A DNA stretch of 64,000 nt from Aquibaculum sediminis. Its GTDB lineage: Bacteria; Pseudomonadota; Alphaproteobacteria; Kiloniellales; DSM-21159. The first letter of the stretch is position 1, and every line of letters starts with the position of its first letter. Position numbers and translations under genes: made by a program. The stretch covers positions 62,001 to 126,000 of the forward strand of contig NZ_JBFCVK010000007.1 in NCBI RefSeq assembly GCF_040712085.1. The letters run 5' to 3'. The notes beneath the pieces were generated by a model. That model made no database searches. It was not told the DNA's origin and saw nothing but the letters and a program-made list of their open reading frames with translations. Positions 17,027 to 25,860 of the stretch are shown here, in pieces.

Positions 17027-20000
17027 AGAAGCGTACATCTTCCATCACCCGGCCCCTAACCGGCGCCAAGACGCGGCGCATGGCTGCGCCAATTGCAAGC
17101 ATCGGCACCGTTGACCGGCGGACTTTCCTGAAGGGCTCTGGCATGGCGGTTGCGGGACTCGCCGCCTTGGGCACTTTGCCGGCGACCCGGGTGCGCAAGG
17201 CTCCGGCGCAGGAGCCGGCGCAGACCGGCGCAATCGAGGAGCGCAAGACCATTTGCCCCTACTGCGCCGTCGGCTGCAGCATCATCGCCGAGGTGCAGAA
17301 CGGCGTCTGGATCGGCCAGGAACCCGCTTTCGCCAGCCCCATCAACATGGGCACGCACTGCGCCAAGGGTGCGGCGGCGCGGGAAGTGGCGCTGGGCGAA
17401 CGCCGCCTGAAGTATCCGATGAAGCTGGAGGACGGCCAGTGGCGCCGCCTGTCATGGTCGGAGGCCATCGAGGAGGTCGGGGATCGGCTTCTGGCTATCC
17501 GTGAGCGCGAGGGTCCGGAGGCCGTGTACTGGCTGGGCTCGGCCAAGTTTTCCAACGAGCAGGCCTACCTGATGCGCAAGTTCGTCGCCTTCTGGGGCAC
17601 GAACAACGTCGACCACCAGGCACGGATCTGCCACTCCACCACGGTCGCCGGCGTGGCCAACACCTTTGGCTACGGCGCCATGACCAACAGCTTCAACGAC
17701 ATCCACAACAGCAAGGCCATCTTCCTGCTGGGCGGCAACCCCGCAGAAGCCCACCCCATTTCCATGCTGCACCTGCTGCACGCCAAGGAACAGGGGGCGC
17801 ACTTCATCGTCGTCGACCCGCGCTACACCCGCACCGCGGCTCACGCCACGGAGTATGTGCGGATCCGGCCCAGCACGGACATCGCCTTCCTCTGGGGCGT
17901 TCTCTGGCACATCCTGCGCAACGGCTGGGAGGATCAGGACTACATCGCCAGCCGCGTTTATGGCTTCGAGGAGATCCGCGCCGAGGTCGAGAACTATCCG
18001 CCCGACGTGGTGGAGAACATCACCGGTGTTGCGGCCGACCAGGTGGAGCGCGTGGCCCGCATCATGGCGGAGAACCGGCCCGGAACGCTGGTCTGGTGCA
18101 TGGGGCTGACCCAGTCCACAAAGGGACATGCCAACACCCGCGCCGCCTCGATCTTCCAGCTTGCGCTCGGGAACATCGGCGTCGCCGGAGGCGGCACCAA
18201 CATCTTCCGTGGCCATGACAATGTTCAAGGCGCCACCGACCTGGGACTCGATGCCAGCACCCTGCCCGCCTACTACGGCCTGAGCCAAGGGGCCTGGCAG
18301 CACTGGGCCCGGGTCTGGGATGTGGACTACGAGTGGCTGAAGAGCCGCTTCACCTCGCAGGAGCTGATGGAAACGACGGGCATGCCGGTGTCCCGCTGGT
18401 TCGACGGCGTGCTGGAGGCAACGGAGAACCTGGACCAGCCGACGCAGCTGCGCGGGATGGTGTTCTGGGGACACGCCGTGAACTCCCAGACCCGCCAGCC
18501 CGACGCGAAACGGGCGCTGGAGCAGCTCGATACACTGCTGGTCATCGACCCCCATCCCACCTTGGCGGCGGTGCTGGGGGAACGGCGCGACGGCGTCTAT
18601 CTCCTGCCCTCGGGCTACACCATGGAGATCGCCGGTTCCGTCACCAACTCCCAGCGGGCACTGCAATGGCGCGAACGGGTGGTGGAGCCGATCTTCGAGG
18701 CCAAGAGCGACTACGAGATCACCTATCTGCTGGCCCGTAAGTTCGGTTTTGCCGAAGAGCTCTTCAACCAGATCACCGTGGAGAACGACCAGCCGCTGCC
18801 GGAGGACCTGCTGCGCGAGATCAACCGCGGCACCTGGACCATCGGCTACACCGGCCAGAGCCCGGAGCGCCTGAAGCGCCACATGGAGCACCAGGACAAG
18901 TTCGACACCACCACCTGCCTGGGCATGAGCGCGCCGGTGGAGGGCGAGTACTACGGCCTTCCCTGGCCCTGCTGGGGTACGCCGGAACTCGGCCACCCGG
19001 GGACGCCGCTGCTCTACGATGCGAGCAAAGCCGTTTCCGAGGGAGGGCTACCCTTCCGCGCCCGCTGGGGCGTGGAGTATCAGGGCGACAACCTGCTGGC
19101 CGAAGGCAGCGCGCCACCGGAATCGGAAATCGAGGACGGCTACCCCGAGATCACCCTCGCCATGCTGACCAAGTTCGGCTGGAACGGGGAATTCCGGCCC
19201 CAGGAGGCGCTGGCAATGGTGGCCACGGCAGCCGAAGCCTACGAGCCCGGCCTGCTGGATCTGTCCGACGAGGAGGCCGAGAGCCGCCTGCGTGAACTGC
19301 TGGACGAGCAGGATCTCCGACTCTCCCCGGAACAGCGCCGCAGCACTCAGCCCGGCGCCGAGGGCAGCAGTCTGCGCGAGCAGGCGATCGAGACCTATGA
19401 AACCAATCGCCCTCCCATTGCGGAGAATCCGCAGGAGGAAGAATCGAACGAGACTGAATCAGCCGATCAGGGTCAGCAGACCGAGGAAGGCTTCGGCGAG
19501 ATGGAGTTCGGCGGTGGCTCCGATTCCGAAGAGGAGGCACCGCTGGAGGAGAATCCCTTCACTGAGGCCCTCTTGCAGATCAATTGGAAGTCCGACCTTT
19601 CGGGCGGCATCCAGCGCGTTGCGATCGCGCACGGCCTGGCGCCCTTCGGCAACGGCAAGGCGCGCGCCCTGGCCTGGAACTTCCCGGACCCGGTGCCGAT
19701 CCATCGTGAGCCGCTTTACACGACGCGCCGCGACCTGCTTCCCGAGTATGAGACCTACGAAGACCGGCGGGACTATCGCCTGCCGATCCTCTACCGCACC
19801 ATTCAGCAGCGGGATTTCTCGCAGGACTTCCCGCTGATCCTGACCAGCGGCCGTCTGGTGGAGCATGAAGGTGGCGGCGATTCCACCCGTTCCAACAAGT
19901 GGCTCGCCGAGTTCCAACCCCGCATGTTCGCGGAGATCAATCCCAGCGATGCCGCCGCGGCCGGTATTCAGGCCGGCAGCGAACTGTGGCTGCACACACC

Positions 20001-20241
20001 CGAGGGAGCGCGGGTGCGCGTTCCCGCCCTGATCACCAACCGGGTGGGCCGCGGCACCGTCTTCATGCCTTTCCACTTTGGCGGCTGGTTCCAGGGCGAA
20101 GACTTCAGCGGCCGCTACCCCGCAGGCACGGTGCCCTATGTGGTGGGCGAAGCCGCGAACACCGCCACGACCTACGGCTACGACCCGGTCACCTTGATGC
20201 AGGAGTCGAAAGCCACCCTCTGCCGCATCGAGCCCGCATAA
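17020..20241 (+). CDS. fdhA: Formate dehydrogenase alpha subunit, molybdopterin/[4Fe-4S], Tat-exported
   Basis: Catalytic subunit of a respiratory membrane-bound formate dehydrogenase that oxidises formate to CO2. The 1073-residue protein has a twin-arginine signal VDRRTFLKGSGMAVAGLAAL (31-50) and an [4Fe-4S] motif with C79, C82, C86 and C114. The active-site residue is cysteine, not selenocysteine (C204 in ARICHSTTVAG). The molybdopterin-dinucleotide domain sits at the C-terminus (about 890-1070). Between the catalytic body and that domain, residues of about 770-860 form an unusually acidic Glu-rich linker (NPQEEESNETES, GGGSDSEEEAPLEEN). The Tat signal implies a periplasmic active site. FdhB and FdhC follow in the operon. 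Confidence 0.95.
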   Translation: MLKKRTSSITRPLTGAKTRRMAAPIASIGTVDRRTFLKGSGMAVAGLAALGTLPATRVRKAPAQEPAQTGAIEERKTICPYCAVGCSIIAEVQNGVWIGQEPAFASPINMGTHCAKGAAAREVALGERRLKYPMKLEDGQWRRLSWSEAIEEVGDRLLAIREREGPEAVYWLGSAKFSNEQAYLMRKFVAFWGTNNVDHQARICHSTTVAGVANTFGYGAMTNSFNDIHNSKAIFLLGGNPAEAHPISMLHLLHAKEQGAHFIVVDPRYTRTAAHATEYVRIRPSTDIAFLWGVLWHILRNGWEDQDYIASRVYGFEEIRAEVENYPPDVVENITGVAADQVERVARIMAENRPGTLVWCMGLTQSTKGHANTRAASIFQLALGNIGVAGGGTNIFRGHDNVQGATDLGLDASTLPAYYGLSQGAWQHWARVWDVDYEWLKSRFTSQELMETTGMPVSRWFDGVLEATENLDQPTQLRGMVFWGHAVNSQTRQPDAKRALEQLDTLLVIDPHPTLAAVLGERRDGVYLLPSGYTMEIAGSVTNSQRALQWRERVVEPIFEAKSDYEITYLLARKFGFAEELFNQITVENDQPLPEDLLREINRGTWTIGYTGQSPERLKRHMEHQDKFDTTTCLGMSAPVEGEYYGLPWPCWGTPELGHPGTPLLYDASKAVSEGGLPFRARWGVEYQGDNLLAEGSAPPESEIEDGYPEITLAMLTKFGWNGEFRPQEALAMVATAAEAYEPGLLDLSDEEAESRLRELLDEQDLRLSPEQRRSTQPGAEGSSLREQAIETYETNRPPIAENPQEEESNETESADQGQQTEEGFGEMEFGGGSDSEEEAPLEENPFTEALLQINWKSDLSGGIQRVAIAHGLAPFGNGKARALAWNFPDPVPIHREPLYTTRRDLLPEYETYEDRRDYRLPILYRTIQQRDFSQDFPLILTSGRLVEHEGGGDSTRSNKWLAEFQPRMFAEINPSDAAAAGIQAGSELWLHTPEGARVRVPALITNRVGRGTVFMPFHFGGWFQGEDFSGRYPAGTVPYVVGEAANTATTYGYDPVTLMQESKATLCRIEPA

Positions 20242-20251
20242 GGAGCCCGCA

Positions 20252-20854
20252 ATGGCCCGGATGAAGTTTCTCTGCGACGCCGAACGCTGCATCGAATGCA
20301 ATGCCTGTTCCGTCGCCTGCAAGAATGAGCACGACGTGCCCTGGGGCATGGTGCGCCGGCGCGTGCTTACGGTGAACGACGGCGAGGAAGGTCAGGAACG
20401 CTCTCTCTCCATCGCCTGCATGCACTGCACCGATGCGCCCTGCATCGCCGTGTGTCCCGTGGAGTGCATCTACCAGAACGACTATGGCATCGTGCTGCAC
20501 GACAAGGATCTCTGCATCGGTTGCGGCTACTGCTTCTACGCCTGCCCCTTCGGGGCGCCGCAGTTCCCGCAGCAGTCCAACTTCGGCAGCCGCGGCAAGA
20601 TGGACAAATGCACCTTCTGCGCCGGCGGACCGGAAGAAGCCGGCTCCGAAGCGGAATTGCGCAAGTACGGCCGAAACCGCATCGCGGAAGGCAAGCTGCC
20701 GCTCTGTGCCGAGATGTGCTCCACCCGCTCGCTGCTTGCCGGCGACGGCGATCAGCTGGCGGAGATCTATCGCGAACGGGTCCAGCGACGCGGCTATGGC
20801 AGCGGCGCCTGGGGCTGGGAGACGGCCTACTACGGGCCGCGCACGGGTAGCTGA
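20252..20854 (+). CDS. fdhB: Formate dehydrogenase iron-sulfur (beta) subunit
   Basis: Electron-transfer subunit of 200 residues with four ferredoxin-type [4Fe-4S] cysteine groups: CIECNACSVACKNEH, CMHCTDAPCIAVCP, CIGCGYCFYACP, and the CTFC...C group near residues 120-155. It passes electrons from FdhA to the cytochrome b subunit. No C-terminal membrane anchor is visible, in contrast to the longer FdnH type. AAGGAGCCCGCA precedes the ATG, 10 bases after fdhA. Confidence 0.95.
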   Translation: MARMKFLCDAERCIECNACSVACKNEHDVPWGMVRRRVLTVNDGEEGQERSLSIACMHCTDAPCIAVCPVECIYQNDYGIVLHDKDLCIGCGYCFYACPFGAPQFPQQSNFGSRGKMDKCTFCAGGPEEAGSEAELRKYGRNRIAEGKLPLCAEMCSTRSLLAGDGDQLAEIYRERVQRRGYGSGAWGWETAYYGPRTGS

Positions 20855-20867
20855 GGGGGCTAGGCCA

Positions 20868-22076
20868 ATGGTACGTGCCATCGGGGGATTAGCAGCGCTC
20901 GTGTTCCTCGCCCTGCTCGTCTGGACGCTTTACTCCGGTTTCTCATCCAGTGACCGGGTCGTCCCCACCGACGGCGTGATCGGCGGCGGGACGCCGGATC
21001 CCGTGGCCGAGAACGCGGCGGACTACTCCACCTTGGTCGAACGCGCGCAGTTGCAGCGCTGGCGCGGCGACACCGGCCCCTCGCCGGAAGGTGAACAGAC
21101 CCCCGTTGCAACGGACGAGGCGCGATCGGCTGAACAGACCTCGGAAGAGCGGGTCGAGCTCTGGCTGTCGCGCACGGAAGCGCAGGGCGACCTGCTGCAA
21201 CCCCGGCGCTTCGTCGAGGGGCAGAGCGTCCTTCCCGGCGAGGTGCTCGGTGTCTTCTCCCAGCCGCAGGGCAGAAGCTGGCGTGCCTTCCGCAACAACT
21301 GGGTCGTATTCGGCGGCGGCGTCTACATTTTCGGGATCAGCGCACTTCTGGCACTGTTCCTCGCCTGGCGCGGTCGCGTGCGTGTGGAGGAAGGCTTCGC
21401 CGGTGAGAGCATTGTCCGGTTCAACGCCTTCGAACGCGCCAATCATTGGATGACGGCCGTTAGTTTCGTGCTTCTTGCGCTCACAGGCGTGGTGATCCTC
21501 TACGGCCGCGACCTGATACGCCCATGGCTGGGCCCTCAAACCTTTGCCGACCTCGCCAGTGGCAGCGCCTGGCTGCACATCGCCCTGATCATCCCCTTCA
21601 CCATCGGCCTGATCGTGATGTTCTTTGCCTGGATCGCGCAGAATCTGCCGAAACGGGTCGACTGGGAATGGCTGAAGCGCGGCGGTGGCATGGGCCGCGA
21701 GCAGTCGCTCAATCCCCCTGCGCCCAAGTTCAACGCCGGACAGAAGCTGGTCTTCTGGCTGGTCATCCTGGGCGGCCTTGTGCTGGTGGCCAGCGGCCTG
21801 TCGCTGATGTTCCCCTTCCTGTGGCTCGGCTACAGCGGCATGGAGCTCAGCCAGACGGTCCACGTAGTTGTCGGCCTGCTCATGATCGGGGTCATCATCG
21901 GCCACATCTACATCGGCACGATCGGCATGGAAGGTGCCTTCGAGGCTATGTGGTCCGGCCGCGTGGACCGCAACTGGGCCAAGGAACACCACAGCCTGTG
22001 GTTCGAAGACCTTTTGACCAAGGGAAAGGCTCGTTCGCACGCGCGGCGCACTCCGGCAACGCGTGAACCTGGATGA
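20868..22076 (+). CDS. fdhC: Formate dehydrogenase cytochrome b (gamma) subunit
   Basis: Inner-membrane diheme cytochrome b of 402 residues that passes formate electrons to quinone. An N-terminal hydrophobic helix (AIGGLAALVFLALLVWTLYS) is followed by a periplasmic-looking region of about 120 residues and then a helix near residue 145. The FdnI-like four-helix core begins at VRFNAFERANHWMTAVSFVL. Candidate heme ligands are the histidines in ERANHW and in QTVHVVVGLLMIGVIIGH. The ATG at 20868 lies 13 bases after fdhB and fits the hydrophobic N-terminus. Longer frames upstream overlap fdhB and are shadows. Confidence 0.92.
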   Translation: MVRAIGGLAALVFLALLVWTLYSGFSSSDRVVPTDGVIGGGTPDPVAENAADYSTLVERAQLQRWRGDTGPSPEGEQTPVATDEARSAEQTSEERVELWLSRTEAQGDLLQPRRFVEGQSVLPGEVLGVFSQPQGRSWRAFRNNWVVFGGGVYIFGISALLALFLAWRGRVRVEEGFAGESIVRFNAFERANHWMTAVSFVLLALTGVVILYGRDLIRPWLGPQTFADLASGSAWLHIALIIPFTIGLIVMFFAWIAQNLPKRVDWEWLKRGGGMGREQSLNPPAPKFNAGQKLVFWLVILGGLVLVASGLSLMFPFLWLGYSGMELSQTVHVVVGLLMIGVIIGHIYIGTIGMEGAFEAMWSGRVDRNWAKEHHSLWFEDLLTKGKARSHARRTPATREPG

Positions 22077-22096
22077 GCCTTGCAGAGGAGGATGGA

Positions 22097-22225
22097 GTGA
22101 GGGCTTTTGTTGGCGGTGTGATCGTGGCCTGCTTGCTGGCAGCAGCGACGCTTTTCATCTACTCGAGCTTTGCCATCGACAGTGCCGGCGGCTATCGCCC
22201 GGCTGCGACCCTGCACCTGGATTGA
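22097..22225 (+). CDS. Small single-span membrane protein at the end of the fdh operon
   Basis: A 42-residue frame starting GTG (VRAFVGGVIVACLLAAATLF) and ending in TLHLD. GAGGAGG lies five bases before the start, one of the best ribosome-binding sites in the region. Residues of about 3-24 form one transmembrane helix with a short polar tail. It lies 20 bases after fdhC and before the operon terminator, so it should be cotranscribed. It could be a small accessory subunit that stabilises the complex. I do not recognise a family. Confidence 0.6.
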   Translation: MRAFVGGVIVACLLAAATLFIYSSFAIDSAGGYRPAATLHLD

Positions 22226-22254
22226 GCTCGGACAGTCAAGCAACCGCGAACGGC

Positions 22255-22293
22255 AAAAAGCCTCTCCCCACCATCGATGGGGAGAGGCTTTTT
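22255..22293 (+). terminator. Strong bidirectional terminator between fdh operon and lipoprotein gene
   Basis: AAAAAGCCTCTCCCC and GGGGAGAGGCTTTTT form a perfect 15-base stem around the loop accatcgat. The A and T runs on each side make it work in both directions, serving the fdh operon (plus) and the convergent lipoprotein gene (minus). Confidence 0.93.
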
Positions 22294-22321
22294 CAGTCAG
22301 TGTAGCCGCCTTCGCTCGCCG

Positions 22322-22582
22322 TTACTGGCAGGAGAAGGTGGCTTCCATGCGCTCGCCTTCGCCGTCCCTGTCCAGCAGAACGGCGTCGCGGTCGAACTCC
22401 TCATCGCAGTAGTCCTCCGCCTGCTCCTTCACCTCGTCGAAGTCGCTGCCTTCCTGATAGGAATAGCTGACGGTCGGCGAGGAGGCCTGGCTGCGATAAG
22501 GGTTCGATGAGCCGCTGCAGGCGGCAAGGGCAATAGCCGAGACGGCCAGGGCGGCCCAGGTGACTTTGGTTCGGTCGAGCAT
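22322..22582 (-). CDS. Small putative lipoprotein
   Basis: An 86-residue protein starting MLDRTKVTWAALAVSAIALAA and then the lipobox cysteine (C22 in LAACSGSS). The mature part of about 65 residues is acidic (EEFDRDAVLLDRDGEGE) and contains two further cysteines, in DYCDEEF and at the C-terminus FSCQ, which could form a disulfide. GGGAGAG precedes the ATG; a start 12 codons upstream is less likely. I do not recognise a family and cannot name a function. Confidence 0.7.
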   Translation of the reverse strand: MLDRTKVTWAALAVSAIALAACSGSSNPYRSQASSPTVSYSYQEGSDFDEVKEQAEDYCDEEFDRDAVLLDRDGEGERMEATFSCQ

Positions 22583-22698
22583 TCGACTCTCCCTGTTACA
22601 GGTTTGTGCCTGGCTCAAGGAGATAAGCGCGGCCGCCGATTACGCCCAAGGACAGTTCTATGACCTTATCCGGACCAACAGGCGCCTTAATGCTAGGA

Positions 22699-23559
22699 CT
22701 ACGCGAGGCTCACCGGCCGCTGCTTCGCGAGCTTGTCGAAGGCCACCAGGGTTTCCAGCAGCTCCTTGAACTGATGCAGCGGCACCATGTTCGGGCCGTC
22801 GCTCGGCGCATTGTCCGGATCCTGGTGCACCTCCATGAAGACCGCCGCGACGCCGACGGAGACGGCTGCGCGGGCCAGCACCGGCACGAACTCCCGCTGT
22901 CCACCGGAGGTCGCCCCCTGTCCGCCCGGCTGCTGCACCGAATGGGTGGCATCGAAAACGATGGGGCAGCCGGTCTGCGCCATGATCGGCAGGCCACGCA
23001 GGTCGGTCACCAGCGTGTTGTAGCCGAATGACACCCCGCGCTCGGTCAGCATGACGCGCTCATTGCCCGAGGCGCGCACCTTCTCAGCCACGTTGCGCAT
23101 GTCCCAGGGCGCCAGGAACTGGCCCTTCTTGACGTTGACCACGGCGCCGGACTGCGCAGCGGCAATCAGCAGGTCGGTCTGCCGGCACAGGAAGGCCGGA
23201 ATCTGCAGCACGTCGACGCTCTCCGCGACGGGCGCGCACTGCCCTGCCTCGTGCACGTCGGTCAGCACCGGGCAACCGTAGGTCTCACGCACCTCGGCAA
23301 ATATCGGCATGGCCTCCTTCAGCCCGATGCCGCGCTTGGACGTGAGGCTGGTGCGGTTGGCCTTGTCGAAGGAGGACTTGTAGATCAGCCCAACGCCGAG
23401 ACCGCTGCAGATCTCCGTGAGCGCCTGTGCCATCTCCAGGGCATGTGCCCGGCTTTCCATGGCACAGGGGCCGGCGATGATCGCCAGGGGAAGGTCGTTG
23501 CCCAGGGTCAGGGACCCGATCTTCACGTGAACCGGGGCACGCGGGGTGGAACTGCTCAT
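22699..23559 (-). CDS. kdsA: 3-deoxy-8-phosphooctulonate (KDO-8-P) synthase
   Basis: Condenses phosphoenolpyruvate with arabinose 5-phosphate in LPS KDO synthesis, in the cytoplasm. The 286 residues include AIIAGPCAMES, YKSSFDKANRTS, QIPAFLCRQTDLL, VNVKKGQFLAPW and DATHSVQQPGG. The cysteine at position 32 (GPCAMES), where the E. coli enzyme has asparagine, marks the metal-dependent class II form. It lies 18 bases downstream of pyrG on the same strand, a common alphaproteobacterial arrangement. Confidence 0.96.
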   Translation of the reverse strand: MSSSTPRAPVHVKIGSLTLGNDLPLAIIAGPCAMESRAHALEMAQALTEICSGLGVGLIYKSSFDKANRTSLTSKRGIGLKEAMPIFAEVRETYGCPVLTDVHEAGQCAPVAESVDVLQIPAFLCRQTDLLIAAAQSGAVVNVKKGQFLAPWDMRNVAEKVRASGNERVMLTERGVSFGYNTLVTDLRGLPIMAQTGCPIVFDATHSVQQPGGQGATSGGQREFVPVLARAAVSVGVAAVFMEVHQDPDNAPSDGPNMVPLHQFKELLETLVAFDKLAKQRPVSLA

Positions 23560-23577
23560 GCTCTGTCCTCTCAGGCG

Positions 23578-25203
23578 CTACATCAGGCGCGATTGCTCGA
23601 CCGCGGCCCGGATGAAGGAGGTGAATAGCGGGTGCGGCGCAAAGGGTTTCGATTTGAGTTCGGGATGGAACTGCACCCCGATGAACCAGGGGTGGCCGGG
23701 GACCTCGACGATCTCCGGCAGCTCACCGTCCGGCGAGAGGCCGGAGAAATGCAGCCCGACGCGTTCCAGCGCATCCTTGTAGTTGACGTTGACCTCATAG
23801 CGATGCCGGTGGCGTTCCTGGATCTCGCCCTTGCCGTAGATCTCGTGCACCTTGCTGCCCCGCGCAAGGACCGCCGGATAGGCACCCAGGCGCATGGTTC
23901 CTCCCAGGTCGCTGTCGGAACCGCGACGCTCCACCTGGTTTTCCTTCGTCCATTCGGTCATCAGGCCGACAATGGGCGGATTGGGCAGGCCGAACTCGCT
24001 GGAGCCGGCGCCTTCCAGCCCGGCCAGATGACGTGCGGCCTCGATCACCGCCATCTGCATTCCGAGGCAGATGCCGAAGTAGGGAACCTTGCGTTCGCGC
24101 GCGAAGTGGGCTGCGGCGATCTTGCCTTCAGTGCCCCGTTCGCCGAAGCCGCCGGGCACCAGGATCCCGTGCACGCCTTCCAGCTGCTGCAGATGGCCTT
24201 CCTGCTCGAAGATCTCCGCATCCAGCCAGTTGACGTTTACCCGAACGCCATTGGCGATTCCGCCGTGAATTAGGGCTTCGGCCAGCGATTTGTAGGCATC
24301 GATCAAGCTGGTGTACTTGCCGACCACGCCGATGGTGACCTCGCCATCAGGATGGCGCACGGTGTCTGTGATGCGGTCCCAGATCGTCAGATCGGGCGCG
24401 CCGGTCTCCAGCTCGAAATGCCGACAGACAACGGCATCCATGCCCTCTTCGTGATAGGCGCGGGGCACGGCGTAAATGGTGTCCACATCCAACGCCTGGA
24501 TGACGGCATCCTCCCGCAGATTGCAGAAGAGCGCCAGCTTGCGCCGGGCATCCTTGTCGATGGGATACTCGGACCGGCAGAGCAAGACGTCAGGCTGTAT
24601 GCCGACCGATTGCAGCTCCTTGACGGAATGCTGGGTCGGTTTGGTCTTCAGTTCACCCGCCGACGAGATGTAGGGCAGCAGGGTGAGATGCATGAAGAGC
24701 GAGCGCGAGCGGCCCAGCTCATTGCCAAGCTGTCGGATGGCCTCCAGGAAGGGCAGGCTCTCGATGTCGCCGACCGTGCCGCCGATTTCGCAGATGCAGA
24801 AATCCTCGTCCACCAGGTCGGAACGGATGAACTCCTTGATGGCGTCGGTGACGTGCGGGATGACCTGAACGGTGGCGCCGAGATAGTCGCCGCGCCGCTC
24901 CCGGGCGATGATGCGGCTATAGATCTGGCCGGTGCTGACGCTGTCGCTGCTGCGAGAGGTGACCCCGGTGAAGCGCTCATAGTGGCCGAGATCAAGGTCG
25001 GTCTCGGCCCCGTCGTCAGTGACGTAGACCTCGCCGTGCTGATAGGGACTCATGGTCCCCGGGTCCACGTTGAGATAGGGGTCGAGCTTGCGCAGCCTCA
25101 CCTTGAAGCCGCGCGCCTGCAGCAGCGCACCCAGGGCCGCTGCCGCCAGCCCCTTCCCCAATGAGGATACCACGCCGCCGGTGATGAAGATGAACCGCGT
25201 CAT
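23578..25203 (-). CDS. pyrG: CTP synthase
   Basis: Converts UTP to CTP with ATP and glutamine. The synthetase domain (1-265) starts MTRFIFITGGVVSSLGKGL and contains GTMSPYQHGEVYVTDDGAE. The C-terminal glutamine amidotransferase domain has the nucleophile in FGICLGMQMAVIE and the His-Glu pair in VQFHPELKS. The 541-residue length is typical. It is part of the tpiA-secG-pyrG-kdsA block; a 200-base stretch without a visible gene separates it from secG. Confidence 0.98.
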   Translation of the reverse strand: MTRFIFITGGVVSSLGKGLAAAALGALLQARGFKVRLRKLDPYLNVDPGTMSPYQHGEVYVTDDGAETDLDLGHYERFTGVTSRSSDSVSTGQIYSRIIARERRGDYLGATVQVIPHVTDAIKEFIRSDLVDEDFCICEIGGTVGDIESLPFLEAIRQLGNELGRSRSLFMHLTLLPYISSAGELKTKPTQHSVKELQSVGIQPDVLLCRSEYPIDKDARRKLALFCNLREDAVIQALDVDTIYAVPRAYHEEGMDAVVCRHFELETGAPDLTIWDRITDTVRHPDGEVTIGVVGKYTSLIDAYKSLAEALIHGGIANGVRVNVNWLDAEIFEQEGHLQQLEGVHGILVPGGFGERGTEGKIAAAHFARERKVPYFGICLGMQMAVIEAARHLAGLEGAGSSEFGLPNPPIVGLMTEWTKENQVERRGSDSDLGGTMRLGAYPAVLARGSKVHEIYGKGEIQERHRHRYEVNVNYKDALERVGLHFSGLSPDGELPEIVEVPGHPWFIGVQFHPELKSKPFAPHPLFTSFIRAAVEQSRLM

Positions 25204-25404
25204 GGGCGTCCCTTATCCGCGCAAAAGCCGCACTCGGCAAGCCCCCCAGATCGGGACTCTCCTGAGCGCGCGAGATTTCAACGGGTCCTGTCGGACCGAA
25301 AACCGAACAAATCGAAGCCCATCGCTCAGCCCCTATGCCTGCCGAAACGGGCGTGGCCGGGCTGACGCCGCGATGGGTGGTGCCCCTACAGCCGAAGCCG
25401 AGGG

Positions 25405-25758
25405 CTACTGAACCGGGACTGCCGGCGCTTCGGGCTGACCGTCACCGGAAGGCTGCGACTCGATCGGAGCCGGCGCCGAAGGGATCAAGGGCGTGTCGAC
25501 GATCGAACGCTGCTGCGTGGTGCCACTGGCCAGGATGGTCAGCAGAATGCTGGTCACCATGAAGGCCGCTGCCAAGAGCGCGGTGGTGCGGGTCAGGAAG
25601 TTCGCCGTGCCACGGCCGGACATGAGGCCGCCCATGCCGCCGCCACCGCCGGAACCACCGCCGATTCCCAGCGCTCCTCCCTCGCTGCGCTGCATCAGCA
25701 CGACACCAATCAGCGCCAGAACGACCAGGAGATGGACAACGAGTAGAACCTGCATCAT
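25405..25758 (-). CDS. secG: Preprotein translocase subunit SecG
   Basis: Small inner-membrane subunit of SecYEG. MMQVLLVVHLLVVLALIGVV is the first membrane helix and is followed by LMQRSEGGALGIGGGSGGGG, the typical SecG glycine-rich loop. TTALLAAAFMVTSILLTILA is the second helix, and the tail is Pro/Ala/Glu-rich. Of the possible starts, the ATG at 25758 fits the family N-terminus and has AAGGCGG before it. It lies between tpiA and pyrG, its usual alphaproteobacterial neighbours. Confidence 0.93.
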   Translation of the reverse strand: MMQVLLVVHLLVVLALIGVVLMQRSEGGALGIGGGSGGGGGMGGLMSGRGTANFLTRTTALLAAAFMVTSILLTILASGTTQQRSIVDTPLIPSAPAPIESQPSGDGQPEAPAVPVQ

Positions 25759-25860
25759 GGCGAAACCGCCTTCTCTCAACGATAAGCATGCATCACGCCC
25801 CGCGCCCTGAACGGGCGCCGGGTTGCTGCGCGCGGATATAACTGCTCTGGGCCGCTCGTT

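Noticed and set aside
17452..18996. 514-codon minus-strand frame opposite fdhA
   Set aside because: Shadow frame; fdhA carries all family motifs on the other strand.
17020..20241. Selenocysteine in FdhA
   Set aside because: The active-site codon is a cysteine codon at residue 204 and the frame has no in-frame TGA before its end.
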